A stretch of DNA of 64,000 bases, taken from contig JAEUMQ010000017.1 of the NCBI GenBank assembly GCA_016791425.1, positions 248,001 to 312,000 of the forward strand. Reading direction: 5' to 3'. This document shows positions 24,609-33,002 of this stretch, in pieces. Each line of letters opens with the position of its first letter. The first letter of the stretch is position 1. This stretch comes from Hyphomonadaceae bacterium. GTDB lineage: Bacteria; Pseudomonadota; Alphaproteobacteria; Caulobacterales; Aquidulcibacteraceae. A program made the translations under genes and the position numbers. The notes below the pieces were generated by a model. It made no database searches, was not told the DNA's origin, and was given only the letters and a program-made list of their open reading frames with translations.

Positions 24609-24988
24609 TCCTCGTTGATACGCACCTGCTGCTCTGGTCGGCGCTGAGGTCCCCAAGGCTATCGGCGCGCGCCCGCACGATCATCGACGACCCGGACATC
24701 GAAGTCTTCTTCAGCGTCGCCAGCATCTGGGAGGCTACGATCAAACGCATGCTCGGCCGCAAGGATTTCGCCGACGATCCGCGCGCCTTGCGCCAGGGCC
24801 TTCTCGCGAACAATTGGCGTGAGCTGGACGTCACCGGCGTCCACGCTCTGGCGGTCGCGGACTTGCCGCCGCTTCATAAGGATCCGTTCGATCGCATTCT
24901 TCTAGCGCAGGCGAAGGTCGAGGGCATGACCTTGCTCACCTCGGATAAGCTCGTCGCCAAATACCCGGGCAAGGTGCGAAAGGTCTAA
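24605..24988 (+). CDS. PIN domain toxin (VapC-like RNase)
   Basis: The protein has 127 residues. The PIN acidic residues are visible: Asp in LVDTHLLLW, Glu in SIWEATIK, and Asp in DPFDRILLAQA plus the later TSD. The form with DTHLLLW and PPLHKDPFDR is the VapC subgroup usually paired with Phd-type antitoxins. It probably cleaves a tRNA or rRNA. The start is TTG 24605 inside the antitoxin's end (TTGA). Its stop overlaps the stop of the convergent HExxH gene by three bases. Confidence 0.9.
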   Translation: MILVDTHLLLWSALRSPRLSARARTIIDDPDIEVFFSVASIWEATIKRMLGRKDFADDPRALRQGLLANNWRELDVTGVHALAVADLPPLHKDPFDRILLAQAKVEGMTLLTSDKLVAKYPGKVRKV

Positions 24989-25473
24989 GCCTTCACCGGC
25001 CATAACCCTTCCAGCTCCTCGCGAAGAAACGGCGCACACTTGGCCCCGCAACGCGCCAGAAAAAGCAGCCGGGCGATCTCCGCCTGCGCCTCGATGTTCA
25101 TCGCCGCGAACGGCGCGTCCCGCGGCGGCCGGTAGGCTTCCCGCCCCATCGCCGAGAGTTTGGCGAACGCGAGCAGCCGCCCGCCCTGCGCCTGCCAGCA
25201 ATGCGCCAACTCATGCACGAGCCACCCCTGCTCATCGAGCCCGGCCTCGGCGAAATCCCACGCCGCCCGCCAGCGCGAGAAAAGGATCGTGCCGCCGGCC
25301 GGGACCATCGCGTTGAAGTTGAGCCCGGGAACGCCGAAAGCCGGCCCCTGCAGAATCCGCACCCGTTCCCAATCCAGCGAATCGGCGAAGATGCCGCCCG
25401 CGAGCGCGATCTCGCCCGGCGTCAGGCGCCGGCGCGCGAACAGCGGCATGCGGATAGGCGGACGAGGGGCCAT
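24985..25473 (-). CDS. 'Vgr-related' HExxH zinc-peptidase-like protein
   Basis: The protein has 162 residues with a HELAHCWQAQ motif (about residues 99-108), a zincin-type HExxH site. RRLTPGEIALAGGIFADSLDW at the start resembles the DUF4157/eCIS-core-like fold, and close relatives in Caulobacterales are usually labelled 'vgr-related protein'. There is no signal peptide. The start is uncertain: ATG 25473 is 1 base from the start of the divergent DUF2235 gene and lacks a visible ribosome site; ATG 25449 or 25506 are alternatives. A toxin-delivery link is only a hint from the family name and the neighbour. Confidence 0.7.
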   Translation of the reverse strand: MAPRPPIRMPLFARRRLTPGEIALAGGIFADSLDWERVRILQGPAFGVPGLNFNAMVPAGGTILFSRWRAAWDFAEAGLDEQGWLVHELAHCWQAQGGRLLAFAKLSAMGREAYRPPRDAPFAAMNIEAQAEIARLLFLARCGAKCAPFLREELEGLWPVKA

Positions 25474-25474
25474 A

Positions 25475-26671
25475 ATGAAGCGTCTGGTGGTCTGCTGCGA
25501 CGGCACTTGGCAGCGTCTTTATGGCGCAAACCTGACCAATGTCGCCCTGATGGCGCGCGCGGTCTCCCCTTATGACGCCGACGGCAATTCCCAGATCGTG
25601 TTTTACAGCGCCGGCATCGGCGCCACCCTGGATCGCCCGCGCCTTTGGGAGGGCGTCACCGGCGCCGATCTCGACGAGCACCTGCTGGAGGCCTACCTCT
25701 TCCTCACGCTCAATTACGAGCCGGGCGACCAGCTCTATCTCTTCGGCTTCTCGCGCGGCGCCTACACGGTGCGGACGCTCGCAGGGCTTCTGCGCAAATG
25801 CGGCGTGCTCCGCCGCCAGCATGCGGACAGGGCCCGCGCCGCGCTCGAGCTCTATCGCAACCGGAAGATCTCCGCCGACAGCGATTCCGCGCACGCCTTC
25901 CGCAAGGCCTACGCCGCCGCTTGGCCGCGGATCGGCGAGCGCGACGCGCGCATGCATGTCACGCCCGAGGGCGGCGCGACCTGGGATCTGCGCATCCGCT
26001 TCATCGGCGTGTGGGACACTGTCGGCGCGCTGGGGATGCCGCGGCTTCTGCCCTTCATTCCCCGCAACAAGTCCTATGAATTCCATGACACCGCGCTCTC
26101 GCGCGCGGTGCAGTATGCGCGCCACGCCGTCGCCATCGACGAGCGCCGCGCGAGTTTCGCGCCCACGCTCTGGTCGAACGTCGAGGCCGTCAATCCGCCG
26201 GGCCAGAAGCCGCGCGTCTTGCAGACCTGGTTTCCCGGCGACCACGGCGCCGTCGGCGGGTGCCGCGCGCAGCGCACGCTCTCCAATTGCTCGCTGCTCT
26301 GGGTGATCGATGGCGCGGAGGAGGCGGGCCTCAAGGTCTCCCGGGAGCCGGGTTCGGTCATTTCCTCCTGCCTGACCGAGATCGATCCGATCGAAGGCCC
26401 GGTTGTGGTGAAGCGCGGCTTCTCCGTCACCGATGTTCTCGGCAAGGTCTGGCGCAAAGGGCCGGACCATTATCAGGACCTGCACGAGACCGCGCGCCTG
26501 CGCTGGATCGGCAACCGCGACTATCGCCCGCGTCCGATGCAGGCCTTCCACCGGCAGCTCCGCGACTTTCTGCATGACAGCGCGCGCCAGTTCGCCGGCC
26601 ACGAGCCGGGCGCCCCGCCACGCACCGGTCGCTGGGCCTTCACTCCCGCCCACCGCATCGCCGCGGAATAG
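25475..26671 (+). CDS. DUF2235 alpha/beta-hydrolase-like protein (Tle1-related)
   Basis: The protein has 398 residues. It starts with RLVVCCDGTWQ and carries the nucleophile elbow GFSRGAYTVRTLAG (G-x-S-x-G at about residue 93), followed by FIGVWDTVGALG. These are the DUF2235 hallmarks. The domain includes type VI secretion phospholipase effectors of the Tle1 family, but many members are housekeeping proteins in genomes without a T6SS. No T6SS genes lie in this window. GAGGGG precedes ATG 25475, which is separated from the divergent HExxH gene by one base. Confidence 0.85.
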   Translation: MKRLVVCCDGTWQRLYGANLTNVALMARAVSPYDADGNSQIVFYSAGIGATLDRPRLWEGVTGADLDEHLLEAYLFLTLNYEPGDQLYLFGFSRGAYTVRTLAGLLRKCGVLRRQHADRARAALELYRNRKISADSDSAHAFRKAYAAAWPRIGERDARMHVTPEGGATWDLRIRFIGVWDTVGALGMPRLLPFIPRNKSYEFHDTALSRAVQYARHAVAIDERRASFAPTLWSNVEAVNPPGQKPRVLQTWFPGDHGAVGGCRAQRTLSNCSLLWVIDGAEEAGLKVSREPGSVISSCLTEIDPIEGPVVVKRGFSVTDVLGKVWRKGPDHYQDLHETARLRWIGNRDYRPRPMQAFHRQLRDFLHDSARQFAGHEPGAPPRTGRWAFTPAHRIAAE

Positions 26672-26781
26672 CCGCGCGACGCCTCAAGGCGAGGCGCTTT
26701 CCTCCTCAGTTCACGGGGGAGGCGGTCGCGAAGATCTGCCTCGGCCTTCAAACTGCCCGCGGGCGCCGCTAGAGTCCGCCC

Positions 26782-27840
26782 ATGTCCAGCATCGCCCGCA
26801 CGCTTGGCCGCGCCCGCTACACGCTCGCGCAAGGCGCGCGCGTCGCCTGGTACATGAGCCATTACATGCTGGCGCGCCGGCTCTCCGCGCCGTTCAATCG
26901 CCCGGGCGAGCCGAAATTCGAACCCCGCTCCGATCCTGGCGCGCCGGAGCGCATTCGCGCCTCCTATCTTGCGCTCTTCGCCAAGGACCGCGCCAACATC
27001 GAAGCCGGCCTCTACCCCGCGCCGAGCGATTTCGGCGCGAGCCAAGCCATCGACGCCGTGCGCCTGAGCGCGCGCTTCTTCGCCGATCTGCCGCGCGTCG
27101 ATCAGCGCCGCGTCGCGCGCAACGCCACCGAAGTGCGCAACACAAACGCCGATGCGAGCCGCTATCCCGCGTACTATCTGCAGAACTTCCACTACCAGAC
27201 CGGTGGTTGGCTCACCGAAGAGAGCGCCGAGCTCTACGATACGCAGGTCGAGGTGCTGTTCGGCGGCGCCGCCGACGCCATGCGCCGCATTGCGCTCGGC
27301 TCGCTCGCGCGCGGCCTTCGGGGGCGCGATCAGCGCCGCGTGCGCTTGCTCGACATCGCCTGCGGCAATGGCCGCTTTCTCACCCAGATCCTCGGCGCGT
27401 TCCCGCGCATGCCGGTCGTCGGCCTGGACCTATCACCCGCTTATGTCGAGAAGGCGCGCGATGCGCTGAAGCCGTGGTCGCAGGCCGAGGTCGTGGTCGG
27501 GCAGGCTGAGAAGGCGCCTTTCGACGATGCGCATTTCGACGCCGCGACCAGCGTCTTCCTCTTTCATGAGCTCCCGCCGCGGGTGCGCGCCGAGGTCGCG
27601 CGCGAACTCGCCCGCATCGTCAAGCCGGGCGGCGTGCTGATCTTCGCGGACTCGTTGCAGACCGGCGATGCGCCCGATCTCGACCAGATGCTGGAATACT
27701 TTCCGGTCGGCTTCCATGAGCCTTATTACGGCTCCTATCTCGATACGGACTTCGTGCAGCTCTTCGCCGAAGCCGGCTTCGCCCACGAAGAGACCGAGCT
27801 CGCCTTCCTCACCCGCGTGATGCGCTTCCGCCGAAGCTAG
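26782..27840 (+). CDS. Class I SAM-dependent methyltransferase
   Basis: The protein has 352 residues. The SAM-binding motif I reads LLDIACGNGRFL (about residues 190-201), with the acidic motif II residue in VVGLDLSP. It has a long N-terminal extension (about 180 residues) containing conserved YYLQNFHYQTGGWLTEESAELYD, as seen in a group of uncharacterised proteobacterial methyltransferases that act after photosynthesis- or lipid-type substrates. The substrate is unknown. Gene stands alone. Confidence 0.85.
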   Translation: MSSIARTLGRARYTLAQGARVAWYMSHYMLARRLSAPFNRPGEPKFEPRSDPGAPERIRASYLALFAKDRANIEAGLYPAPSDFGASQAIDAVRLSARFFADLPRVDQRRVARNATEVRNTNADASRYPAYYLQNFHYQTGGWLTEESAELYDTQVEVLFGGAADAMRRIALGSLARGLRGRDQRRVRLLDIACGNGRFLTQILGAFPRMPVVGLDLSPAYVEKARDALKPWSQAEVVVGQAEKAPFDDAHFDAATSVFLFHELPPRVRAEVARELARIVKPGGVLIFADSLQTGDAPDLDQMLEYFPVGFHEPYYGSYLDTDFVQLFAEAGFAHEETELAFLTRVMRFRRS

Positions 27841-27857
27841 AGGATTGAGAAGGTGGC

Positions 27858-27889
27858 GCCCTCTCCCCCATCGAGGGGAGGGAGGGAGC
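27858..27889. repeat. Short C/G palindrome related to the dispersed repeat
   Basis: CCCTCTCCCC and GGGGAGGGAGGG arms flank CATCGA in the gap between the methyltransferase and the convergent O-demethylase gene. It resembles one half of the C-rich repeat found inside ileS and the second M16 gene. It could fold as a hairpin and serve both convergent transcripts. Confidence 0.4.
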
Positions 27890-27903
27890 ACCTTCCTCAA
27901 ACG

Positions 27904-29286
27904 CTATTGGTGCGTGCGCCAGCCCGGCGCGTAGCTCGTGCGCGCCGTTTCTGCGTACGGCACCGGGCTCACGATCGCGCGCATCTCCACCTGCACATGG
28001 CGCTCCACGGTCGGCTTCTTCGATCCGCCGCCTTCCTCACCCCACGTGAACACGACTTCCATGCCCGGTTTGGCGTGCTCGGCGTCCATGACCGCCAGCG
28101 TCAGCATCTTGCCTTCGTTCGAGCTGTACCCGACCCAGGTCGACACCCCGACGGTCTTGCCGTCGTGCGTCACCTTGTCGAACGGGTGCATCGAATAGAC
28201 CGCGCTCGGCCAGTCGATGAACTTCGCCCGCTCGCTCTTCTTGAACAAAGTGGAAAGCGTGCGCACGACGTCCTCGTCATTGAGCGCCAGCGTCACCTTC
28301 TCGCGCTTCTTCTCCTTCGCCTTCGCTTCAAGCGCCTCGCGGCCGATGAAGTCGTGGTCGAACTTGAGCATGTGGCCATACCCGAGGTCCCACGGCGTGA
28401 AATAATAGTCCTCGATGTTCTTGGAGACGAAGCTTCCGCCGAGCGAAGCCGACGCCTCGTAGCCCGTCACGGGCAGCCATTCGCGATAGGCCTTGAGCGA
28501 GTCCCCGGAATAGACCGCCGGCAGCGGCGAGGGGATCCATCCCGATTCCAGCGTGTTCGATGAATAGGCCCGCCCGCCGACCGCGCGGATGCCGAATTCC
28601 TCGCCCGCCTTCATCAGCGCTTCGCGCACGGGCTGATAATCTTCCCACGGCCCGTAGAACTCGAAGCCCGGCTGCCCTGCCATGCCGTGCCTGAGCGCGC
28701 CGACATTCTTCCCTGCGATCGTCACGTTCGTCGAATTGAAGAACTTGAGATCGGGCGGCGCCTTGCCGAGCGCCTTCTCGATCGTCTTCATCGCGTTCGG
28801 GCCCTGCACCTGGAAGCGGTAGCTCTTCCGCTTGCCGTCCGTCCGCAGCGCCGTGCGCTGGTCGAGCGCGACCTTCACGTCGTAGCCGCCGGTCTCGGCG
28901 TGGAACATGATCCAGTTGAGCGTCGGCGCCCGCCCGACGAGATTGAACTTCTTGTCGGCGAGATAGAACAGGATCACGTCGCCGATGACGTAGCCGTCCG
29001 GCGTGCACGGCACGAATTGCTTCGCCTTGTTGACCTCAAAACCCTTGAACGAATTGATCCCCAGCCGCGTGAGCAGCTTGAGCGCGTCCGGCCCTTCAAC
29101 GGCGAGGTCCGCCATGTGGTAGGATTGGTTGTAGAGGACGCACGTCTTCTGCCAGGCCTGCTGCTCGTCGCGCCAATTGGTGTATTCCGCCGGCACGCCC
29201 GGATACGCGTTCGGCCCCGCCTGCGAGTTGCGCAGCATCGCGACCGGGCCTTCCGACGCCTTCAATTTATCTTCCAGACTCTTCAT
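27904..29286 (-). CDS. ligM: Tetrahydrofolate-dependent O-demethylase, LigM/DesA-like (GcvT fold)
   Basis: The protein has 460 residues and is similar over its full length to Sphingobium LigM: LRNSQAGPNAYPGVPAEYTNWRDEQ, YNQSYHMADL, LTRLGINSF, and the C-terminal EVVFTWGEEGGG. LigM moves the methyl of vanillate or 3-O-methylgallate to tetrahydrofolate, and DesA does so for syringate. Other relatives demethylate DMSP or glycine betaine-type substrates, so the exact substrate needs testing. No other aromatic catabolism gene is in the window. It is divergent from an XRE/MmyB regulator with a palindrome between them. ATG 29286 follows GGAGGAATGCG. Confidence 0.83.
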   Translation of the reverse strand: MKSLEDKLKASEGPVAMLRNSQAGPNAYPGVPAEYTNWRDEQQAWQKTCVLYNQSYHMADLAVEGPDALKLLTRLGINSFKGFEVNKAKQFVPCTPDGYVIGDVILFYLADKKFNLVGRAPTLNWIMFHAETGGYDVKVALDQRTALRTDGKRKSYRFQVQGPNAMKTIEKALGKAPPDLKFFNSTNVTIAGKNVGALRHGMAGQPGFEFYGPWEDYQPVREALMKAGEEFGIRAVGGRAYSSNTLESGWIPSPLPAVYSGDSLKAYREWLPVTGYEASASLGGSFVSKNIEDYYFTPWDLGYGHMLKFDHDFIGREALEAKAKEKKREKVTLALNDEDVVRTLSTLFKKSERAKFIDWPSAVYSMHPFDKVTHDGKTVGVSTWVGYSSNEGKMLTLAVMDAEHAKPGMEVVFTWGEEGGGSKKPTVERHVQVEMRAIVSPVPYAETARTSYAPGWRTHQ

Positions 29287-29365
29287 CGCATTCCTCCGGG
29301 CGTTCCTCTGGCGGCCATAAAAACCCAAGCGCGCGGCGGGGCAATTGAAACTGGAATGCTGGCGC

Positions 29366-29382
29366 CCACACTAATAGTGTGG
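29366..29382. promoter_or_regulatory. Perfect palindrome in the O-demethylase/XRE divergent region
   Basis: CCACACT-AAT-AGTGTGG is a perfect 7+3+7 inverted repeat. It lies 18 bases before the regulator start and 79 bases before the demethylase start. It is the only such symmetry in this 114-base gap and is a probable operator for the XRE/MmyB regulator. Binding is inferred. Confidence 0.6.
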
Positions 29383-29400
29383 AGTCGGGAGGAAGAAGAG

Positions 29401-30219
29401 ATGCAGGACGCCCGCCGCACCCAATTGGCGGAGTTTCTGAAGAGCTGCCGCGCCCGCGTTAGCCCCGCCGAGGTCGGCCTGCCGTCCGGCAAGCGCCGCC
29501 GCACGCCGGGCCTTCGGCGCGAGGACGTCGCCGCGCTCGCTGGCGTTTCGGCCACCTGGTACACCTGGCTGGAGCAGGGACGCGACGTGCATCCCTCCGA
29601 TCGCGTGCTCGAAGGCCTCGCCCGCACCCTCCAGCTCACCTCGGAGGAGCGCGATTATCTCTTCTCGCTCGCCCAGCACCGCTCCGCGCCGCTGAAGCCC
29701 GGCGAGACCGAGGAGGTGAGCGCGGCCGTCCGCCACACGCTCGACGCGCTCAATCTCCCCGCCATCGTTATGAACCTGCGCTGGGACGTCCTTTACTGGA
29801 ACGCGATGATGGCCCGCGCCATTCGCGATTACGGCGCCATGCCGCCCGGGGAGCGCAACCTCATCAAGATCCTCCTGCTCAATCCCGACATCAGGACGGA
29901 CCACAAGGAATACGAAGTTACCGCCCGCCGGGTGCTCTCGAAGCTCCGCATGGATTACGGCCAGGCCGGCGACGATCCCGACTTCGACGCCTTCATCGAG
30001 GAGATGAACGGCCTGTCCGCCACCTTCCGCGAGATGTGGAAGAGCCCCGAGATCACCGGCCATTCCGAAGGCGTGCACGTCGAGCGCCACCCCAAGCAAG
30101 GCGACATCACCTTCGCGCACTCCTCCTACGTCGTGGAAGGCGCGCCCACCCAGCGCGTGGTGATCTACGCCGCCGCCGATCCCGACAGCGCCGACAAGCT
30201 CGCCAAGCTCATCGATTGA
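29401..30219 (+). CDS. XRE-type regulator with MmyB-like ligand domain
   Basis: The protein has 272 residues. The N-terminal helix-turn-helix (about 5-75) contains the hallmark RRRTPGLRREDVAALAGVSATWYTWLEQGRD. A MmyB-like PAS-related domain follows (about 100-265; VMNLRWDVLYWNAMMARAI). MmyB-type ligand pockets bind fatty acids or related molecules. The gene faces away from the LigM-like gene and probably controls it. ATG 29401 has GGGAGGAAGA upstream. Its TGA overlaps the TTG start of the SUMF1-domain gene. Confidence 0.9.
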   Translation: MQDARRTQLAEFLKSCRARVSPAEVGLPSGKRRRTPGLRREDVAALAGVSATWYTWLEQGRDVHPSDRVLEGLARTLQLTSEERDYLFSLAQHRSAPLKPGETEEVSAAVRHTLDALNLPAIVMNLRWDVLYWNAMMARAIRDYGAMPPGERNLIKILLLNPDIRTDHKEYEVTARRVLSKLRMDYGQAGDDPDFDAFIEEMNGLSATFREMWKSPEITGHSEGVHVERHPKQGDITFAHSSYVVEGAPTQRVVIYAAADPDSADKLAKLID

Positions 30220-31079
30220 GACACGCAGGCGGCTTCTTGGCCGCGCTGGGCGCGGCCGTTCTCTTGGCCTCGCCGCAAACCGCCGCCAGCCAGACCGCCT
30301 CGGGATGGTTCCGGGATTGCGACCTCTGTCCGCAGATGGTGGTGGTTCCGGCGGGCGATTTCGCGATGGGAGCGGGGCCGGGAGCAGCGGCAGCCGAGGA
30401 GGGGCCGCCTCACGGCGTCTCCGTCGCAGCGTTTGCGCTTGGGCGTCACGAGGTCAGCGTCGGGGAATGGTCGGCGTTCGCCGACGCAACGCAGCGCGAC
30501 GACCGCCCCGCCGCGGCGTGTAGAACCGCCTCCGGACGAGTCGGCTCCTGGCGCGACCCCGGTTTCGCTCAAGCCGACTCGCAACCGGTCGTGTGCGTGT
30601 CGTGGCGCGACGCGACCGACTATTCCGCGTGGCTCACCAGCCTCACGGGCCATCGGTATCGCCTCCCTCGCGAAGCGGAATGGGAATACGCCGCCCGCGC
30701 CGGAAGCCGTACGGCCTATTATTGGGGCGACGTGGCGGATCGTGCGTTCGCGAACTACGGCGCCGATCGATGCTGCGCGCCGCTCGCGCGGGGCGCCGAT
30801 CGTTGGCGGTACACCGCGCCGGTCGGCTCGTTTCCCCCGAACGGCTTCGGCCTGTTCGACATGGCCGGCAATGTCTGGGAGTGGACGGCCGATTGCTTTG
30901 GAACGGAGCGGGCGGGCCCGCCGCAAGAAGATTGCGCCGACCACGTCCTGCGCGGCGGCTCCTGGTTCTTCACCAGCCGACAGATGCAGTCCACATCGCG
31001 CCGGAGCCACGCCACGCCGGGGATCAGCATCGGCCTTCGCGTCGCCCGCGATCTCGACGCCGCTGCATCCGGGCAATAA
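30216..31079 (+). CDS. Exported SUMF1/formylglycine-generating-enzyme-fold protein
   Basis: The protein has 287 residues. A signal peptide (about 1-25) leads into MVVVPAGDFAMG, the start of the SUMF1/FGE fold, with LPREAEWEYAARAGS, GLFDMAGNVWEWTAD and RGGSW in order. The Cu-binding cysteine pair of true FGE near the C-terminus is absent (that stretch reads RGGSWFFTSRQMQSTSRR), so it is not expected to make formylglycine. A substrate-binding or scaffolding role is more likely. There is no ATG in frame; TTG 30216 overlaps the regulator's stop (TTGA) and gives a clean signal peptide. Confidence 0.75.
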   Translation: MRHAGGFLAALGAAVLLASPQTAASQTASGWFRDCDLCPQMVVVPAGDFAMGAGPGAAAAEEGPPHGVSVAAFALGRHEVSVGEWSAFADATQRDDRPAAACRTASGRVGSWRDPGFAQADSQPVVCVSWRDATDYSAWLTSLTGHRYRLPREAEWEYAARAGSRTAYYWGDVADRAFANYGADRCCAPLARGADRWRYTAPVGSFPPNGFGLFDMAGNVWEWTADCFGTERAGPPQEDCADHVLRGGSWFFTSRQMQSTSRRSHATPGISIGLRVARDLDAAASGQ

Positions 31080-31096
31080 GCGTCCGCGCCCGCGTT

Positions 31097-32911
31097 CTAG
31101 GCGGTCGCAGCGAGCCGGGTCGTGGGCGCCCCGTCTCGCATCCGCGCCGATTGCGAGAGCACCTCGTCGATCGGCTGGTTCGCATCGACCCCTGTCATGT
31201 GCACCGAGTGCCAGAGCGCGTAGGAGAGCAGGCTCCACGCCCGCTGCGCATTCTCCTGGCTCTTGGACATGATGCCGCGCACGTCGCCCGCCTCGAACCG
31301 CGCCGCGATGCCCGGTTGCGCCGCCACCAGATCGGGCAGCTTCGCGTCCGCCATCCAATGCCCTGTCGGCGGCTTGAAGCCCTTTTTCTTCAGGAACGGC
31401 TGCGCCTCCGGCAGCGCGCGCTTCAGCCAATGCCGCAGCAGCCACTTGCCGCGCGTCGGCCCGAACTTGAACCGATCCGGCAGCGTGAGCGCGAACTTCA
31501 CCACCTCGCGATCGAGGAACGGCGTCCGCCCTTCGACGCCGAACGCCATCAGGCAGCGATCCAGCTTCACCAGGATGTCGTTCGGCAGCCATTCGGCGAA
31601 ATCGACCATCTGCCGCGCGAACGCCGGTGAGCGGCGCTTGGCGGCCTCCTCCCGATGCGCCGCGTCGATGCCTCCGCGCCAGGCGCCGAACGGATCGCCT
31701 TGCAGCTCCGTCTCGTCGAACACGCCGCGTTTCATGTAATCGCCGCGCTTGAAGAAGGACGACAGCCACGCCTTGCGGTAGCGCCCATAGCCGCCGAAGA
31801 GCTCGTCCGCCCCTTCGCCGGAGAGCGCCACCTTGATCCCCTGTCGCTGCGTTTCCTTGGCCAGGAAAGCGGTCGGGATCGCGGCCATGTCGCTGGTGAG
31901 GTCATCGAGCGCCGCAACGATCCTCGGCGCGTGACGCCAGAAATCCCGTTGCGACATCTCGATCCGCGTGCACTCCGCGCCCACCGCCTTGGCCACATTG
32001 AGCGCATGCCAGCTTTCATCCGAAGGATGATCGCCCTCGTACCCGATTGTGAGCGCGCTGATCTCGGCGTCGGTCGCCCGCTTCATGAGCGCCAGCAGGA
32101 TCGAGGAATCGATCCCGCCGGAGAGATAAAGCGTGTACGGAACGTCTGAGCGCAAATGCACGCGCACGCTGTCCACCAGCACGCGCTCGAACTCGGTCAG
32201 CGCCCTCGACCAGCTCGACGCCATCTTCGTCGGCGCCTTCACGGCATCGATCCGCCGGCGCTCCACGATGCGCCCGTCCTCCACCACGATCGTCTCGCCC
32301 GGCAGGAAGCGCTCGACGCCCGCGAAAAGGCACCGTCGCCCGGTGGTGTATTTCAGTTGCAGGAGCTCGCCGGCAGCCTCCGCGTCCAGCGTCCGCTCCG
32401 CCAGCCCCGCCTGCACCAGCGCCTGCGGCTCCGACGCGAACGCGAAATAATCGCCCGTCTCCACATAATAGAGCGGCTTGATCCCGAACTCGTCGCGCGA
32501 GACGATGAGTCGCTTCTTGCCCGGATCGTAGATCGCCGCGCCGTACATCCCGCGCAGATCATCGACGAAATCGAGGCCCTTCTCCTCGTAGAGATGCGCG
32601 ATCGGCTCGCAATCCGAATGCGTCCTATAGGGAATGTTCGGCCGCGCCGCGACGATCTCCGGCGCATTGTAGATCTCGCCGTTGGCGACCAGCGCCGTCC
32701 CTTCGGCCGCGCCAAGCGCGCCATAGAGCGGCTGGTCCCCGCCTGCGACGTCCATGATCGCGAGCCGCGTGGAGAGCAGCCCCACGGCATCCTTCACATA
32801 TTGGCCGTTCGCGTCCGGCCCGCGGTGCGCCATGGCCGCGCAAAGCTCATCGAGCGCATGCTGCGGCGGCGCTTTTCCGCCCCGCATCATCAATCCGGCG
32901 ATGCCGCACAT
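31097..32911 (-). CDS. asnB: Asparagine synthase (glutamine-hydrolysing)
   Basis: The protein has 604 residues. Cys2 of MCGIAG is the glutaminase nucleophile, followed by HRGPDANGQ and ANGEIYN. The synthase half has the ATP pyrophosphatase loop LSGGIDSS (about residue 253) and SGEGADELFGGYGRY. It makes asparagine from aspartate, ATP and glutamine. Some AsnB relatives modify peptides or cell-wall precursors, but no biosynthetic cluster is present here. ATG 32911 is fixed by Cys2. Confidence 0.92.
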   Translation of the reverse strand: MCGIAGLMMRGGKAPPQHALDELCAAMAHRGPDANGQYVKDAVGLLSTRLAIMDVAGGDQPLYGALGAAEGTALVANGEIYNAPEIVAARPNIPYRTHSDCEPIAHLYEEKGLDFVDDLRGMYGAAIYDPGKKRLIVSRDEFGIKPLYYVETGDYFAFASEPQALVQAGLAERTLDAEAAGELLQLKYTTGRRCLFAGVERFLPGETIVVEDGRIVERRRIDAVKAPTKMASSWSRALTEFERVLVDSVRVHLRSDVPYTLYLSGGIDSSILLALMKRATDAEISALTIGYEGDHPSDESWHALNVAKAVGAECTRIEMSQRDFWRHAPRIVAALDDLTSDMAAIPTAFLAKETQRQGIKVALSGEGADELFGGYGRYRKAWLSSFFKRGDYMKRGVFDETELQGDPFGAWRGGIDAAHREEAAKRRSPAFARQMVDFAEWLPNDILVKLDRCLMAFGVEGRTPFLDREVVKFALTLPDRFKFGPTRGKWLLRHWLKRALPEAQPFLKKKGFKPPTGHWMADAKLPDLVAAQPGIAARFEAGDVRGIMSKSQENAQRAWSLLSYALWHSVHMTGVDANQPIDEVLSQSARMRDGAPTTRLAATA

Positions 32912-33002
32912 GGCCTCTTCGTTAGCGCGTCGCGGGCGAGGGCGCCAAGGCTTTCTCCCATCGCGCGCTTGTGGCCGGCGCCGAGGAAGGCTGTAAGGGG
33001 GG

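Noticed and set aside
24985-26671. A type VI or contractile injection system
   Set aside because: Only a 'vgr-related' and a DUF2235 gene are present; no sheath, baseplate or tube genes occur in the window.
30216-31079. A true formylglycine-generating enzyme
   Set aside because: The copper-binding cysteine pair is missing and no sulfatase gene is nearby.
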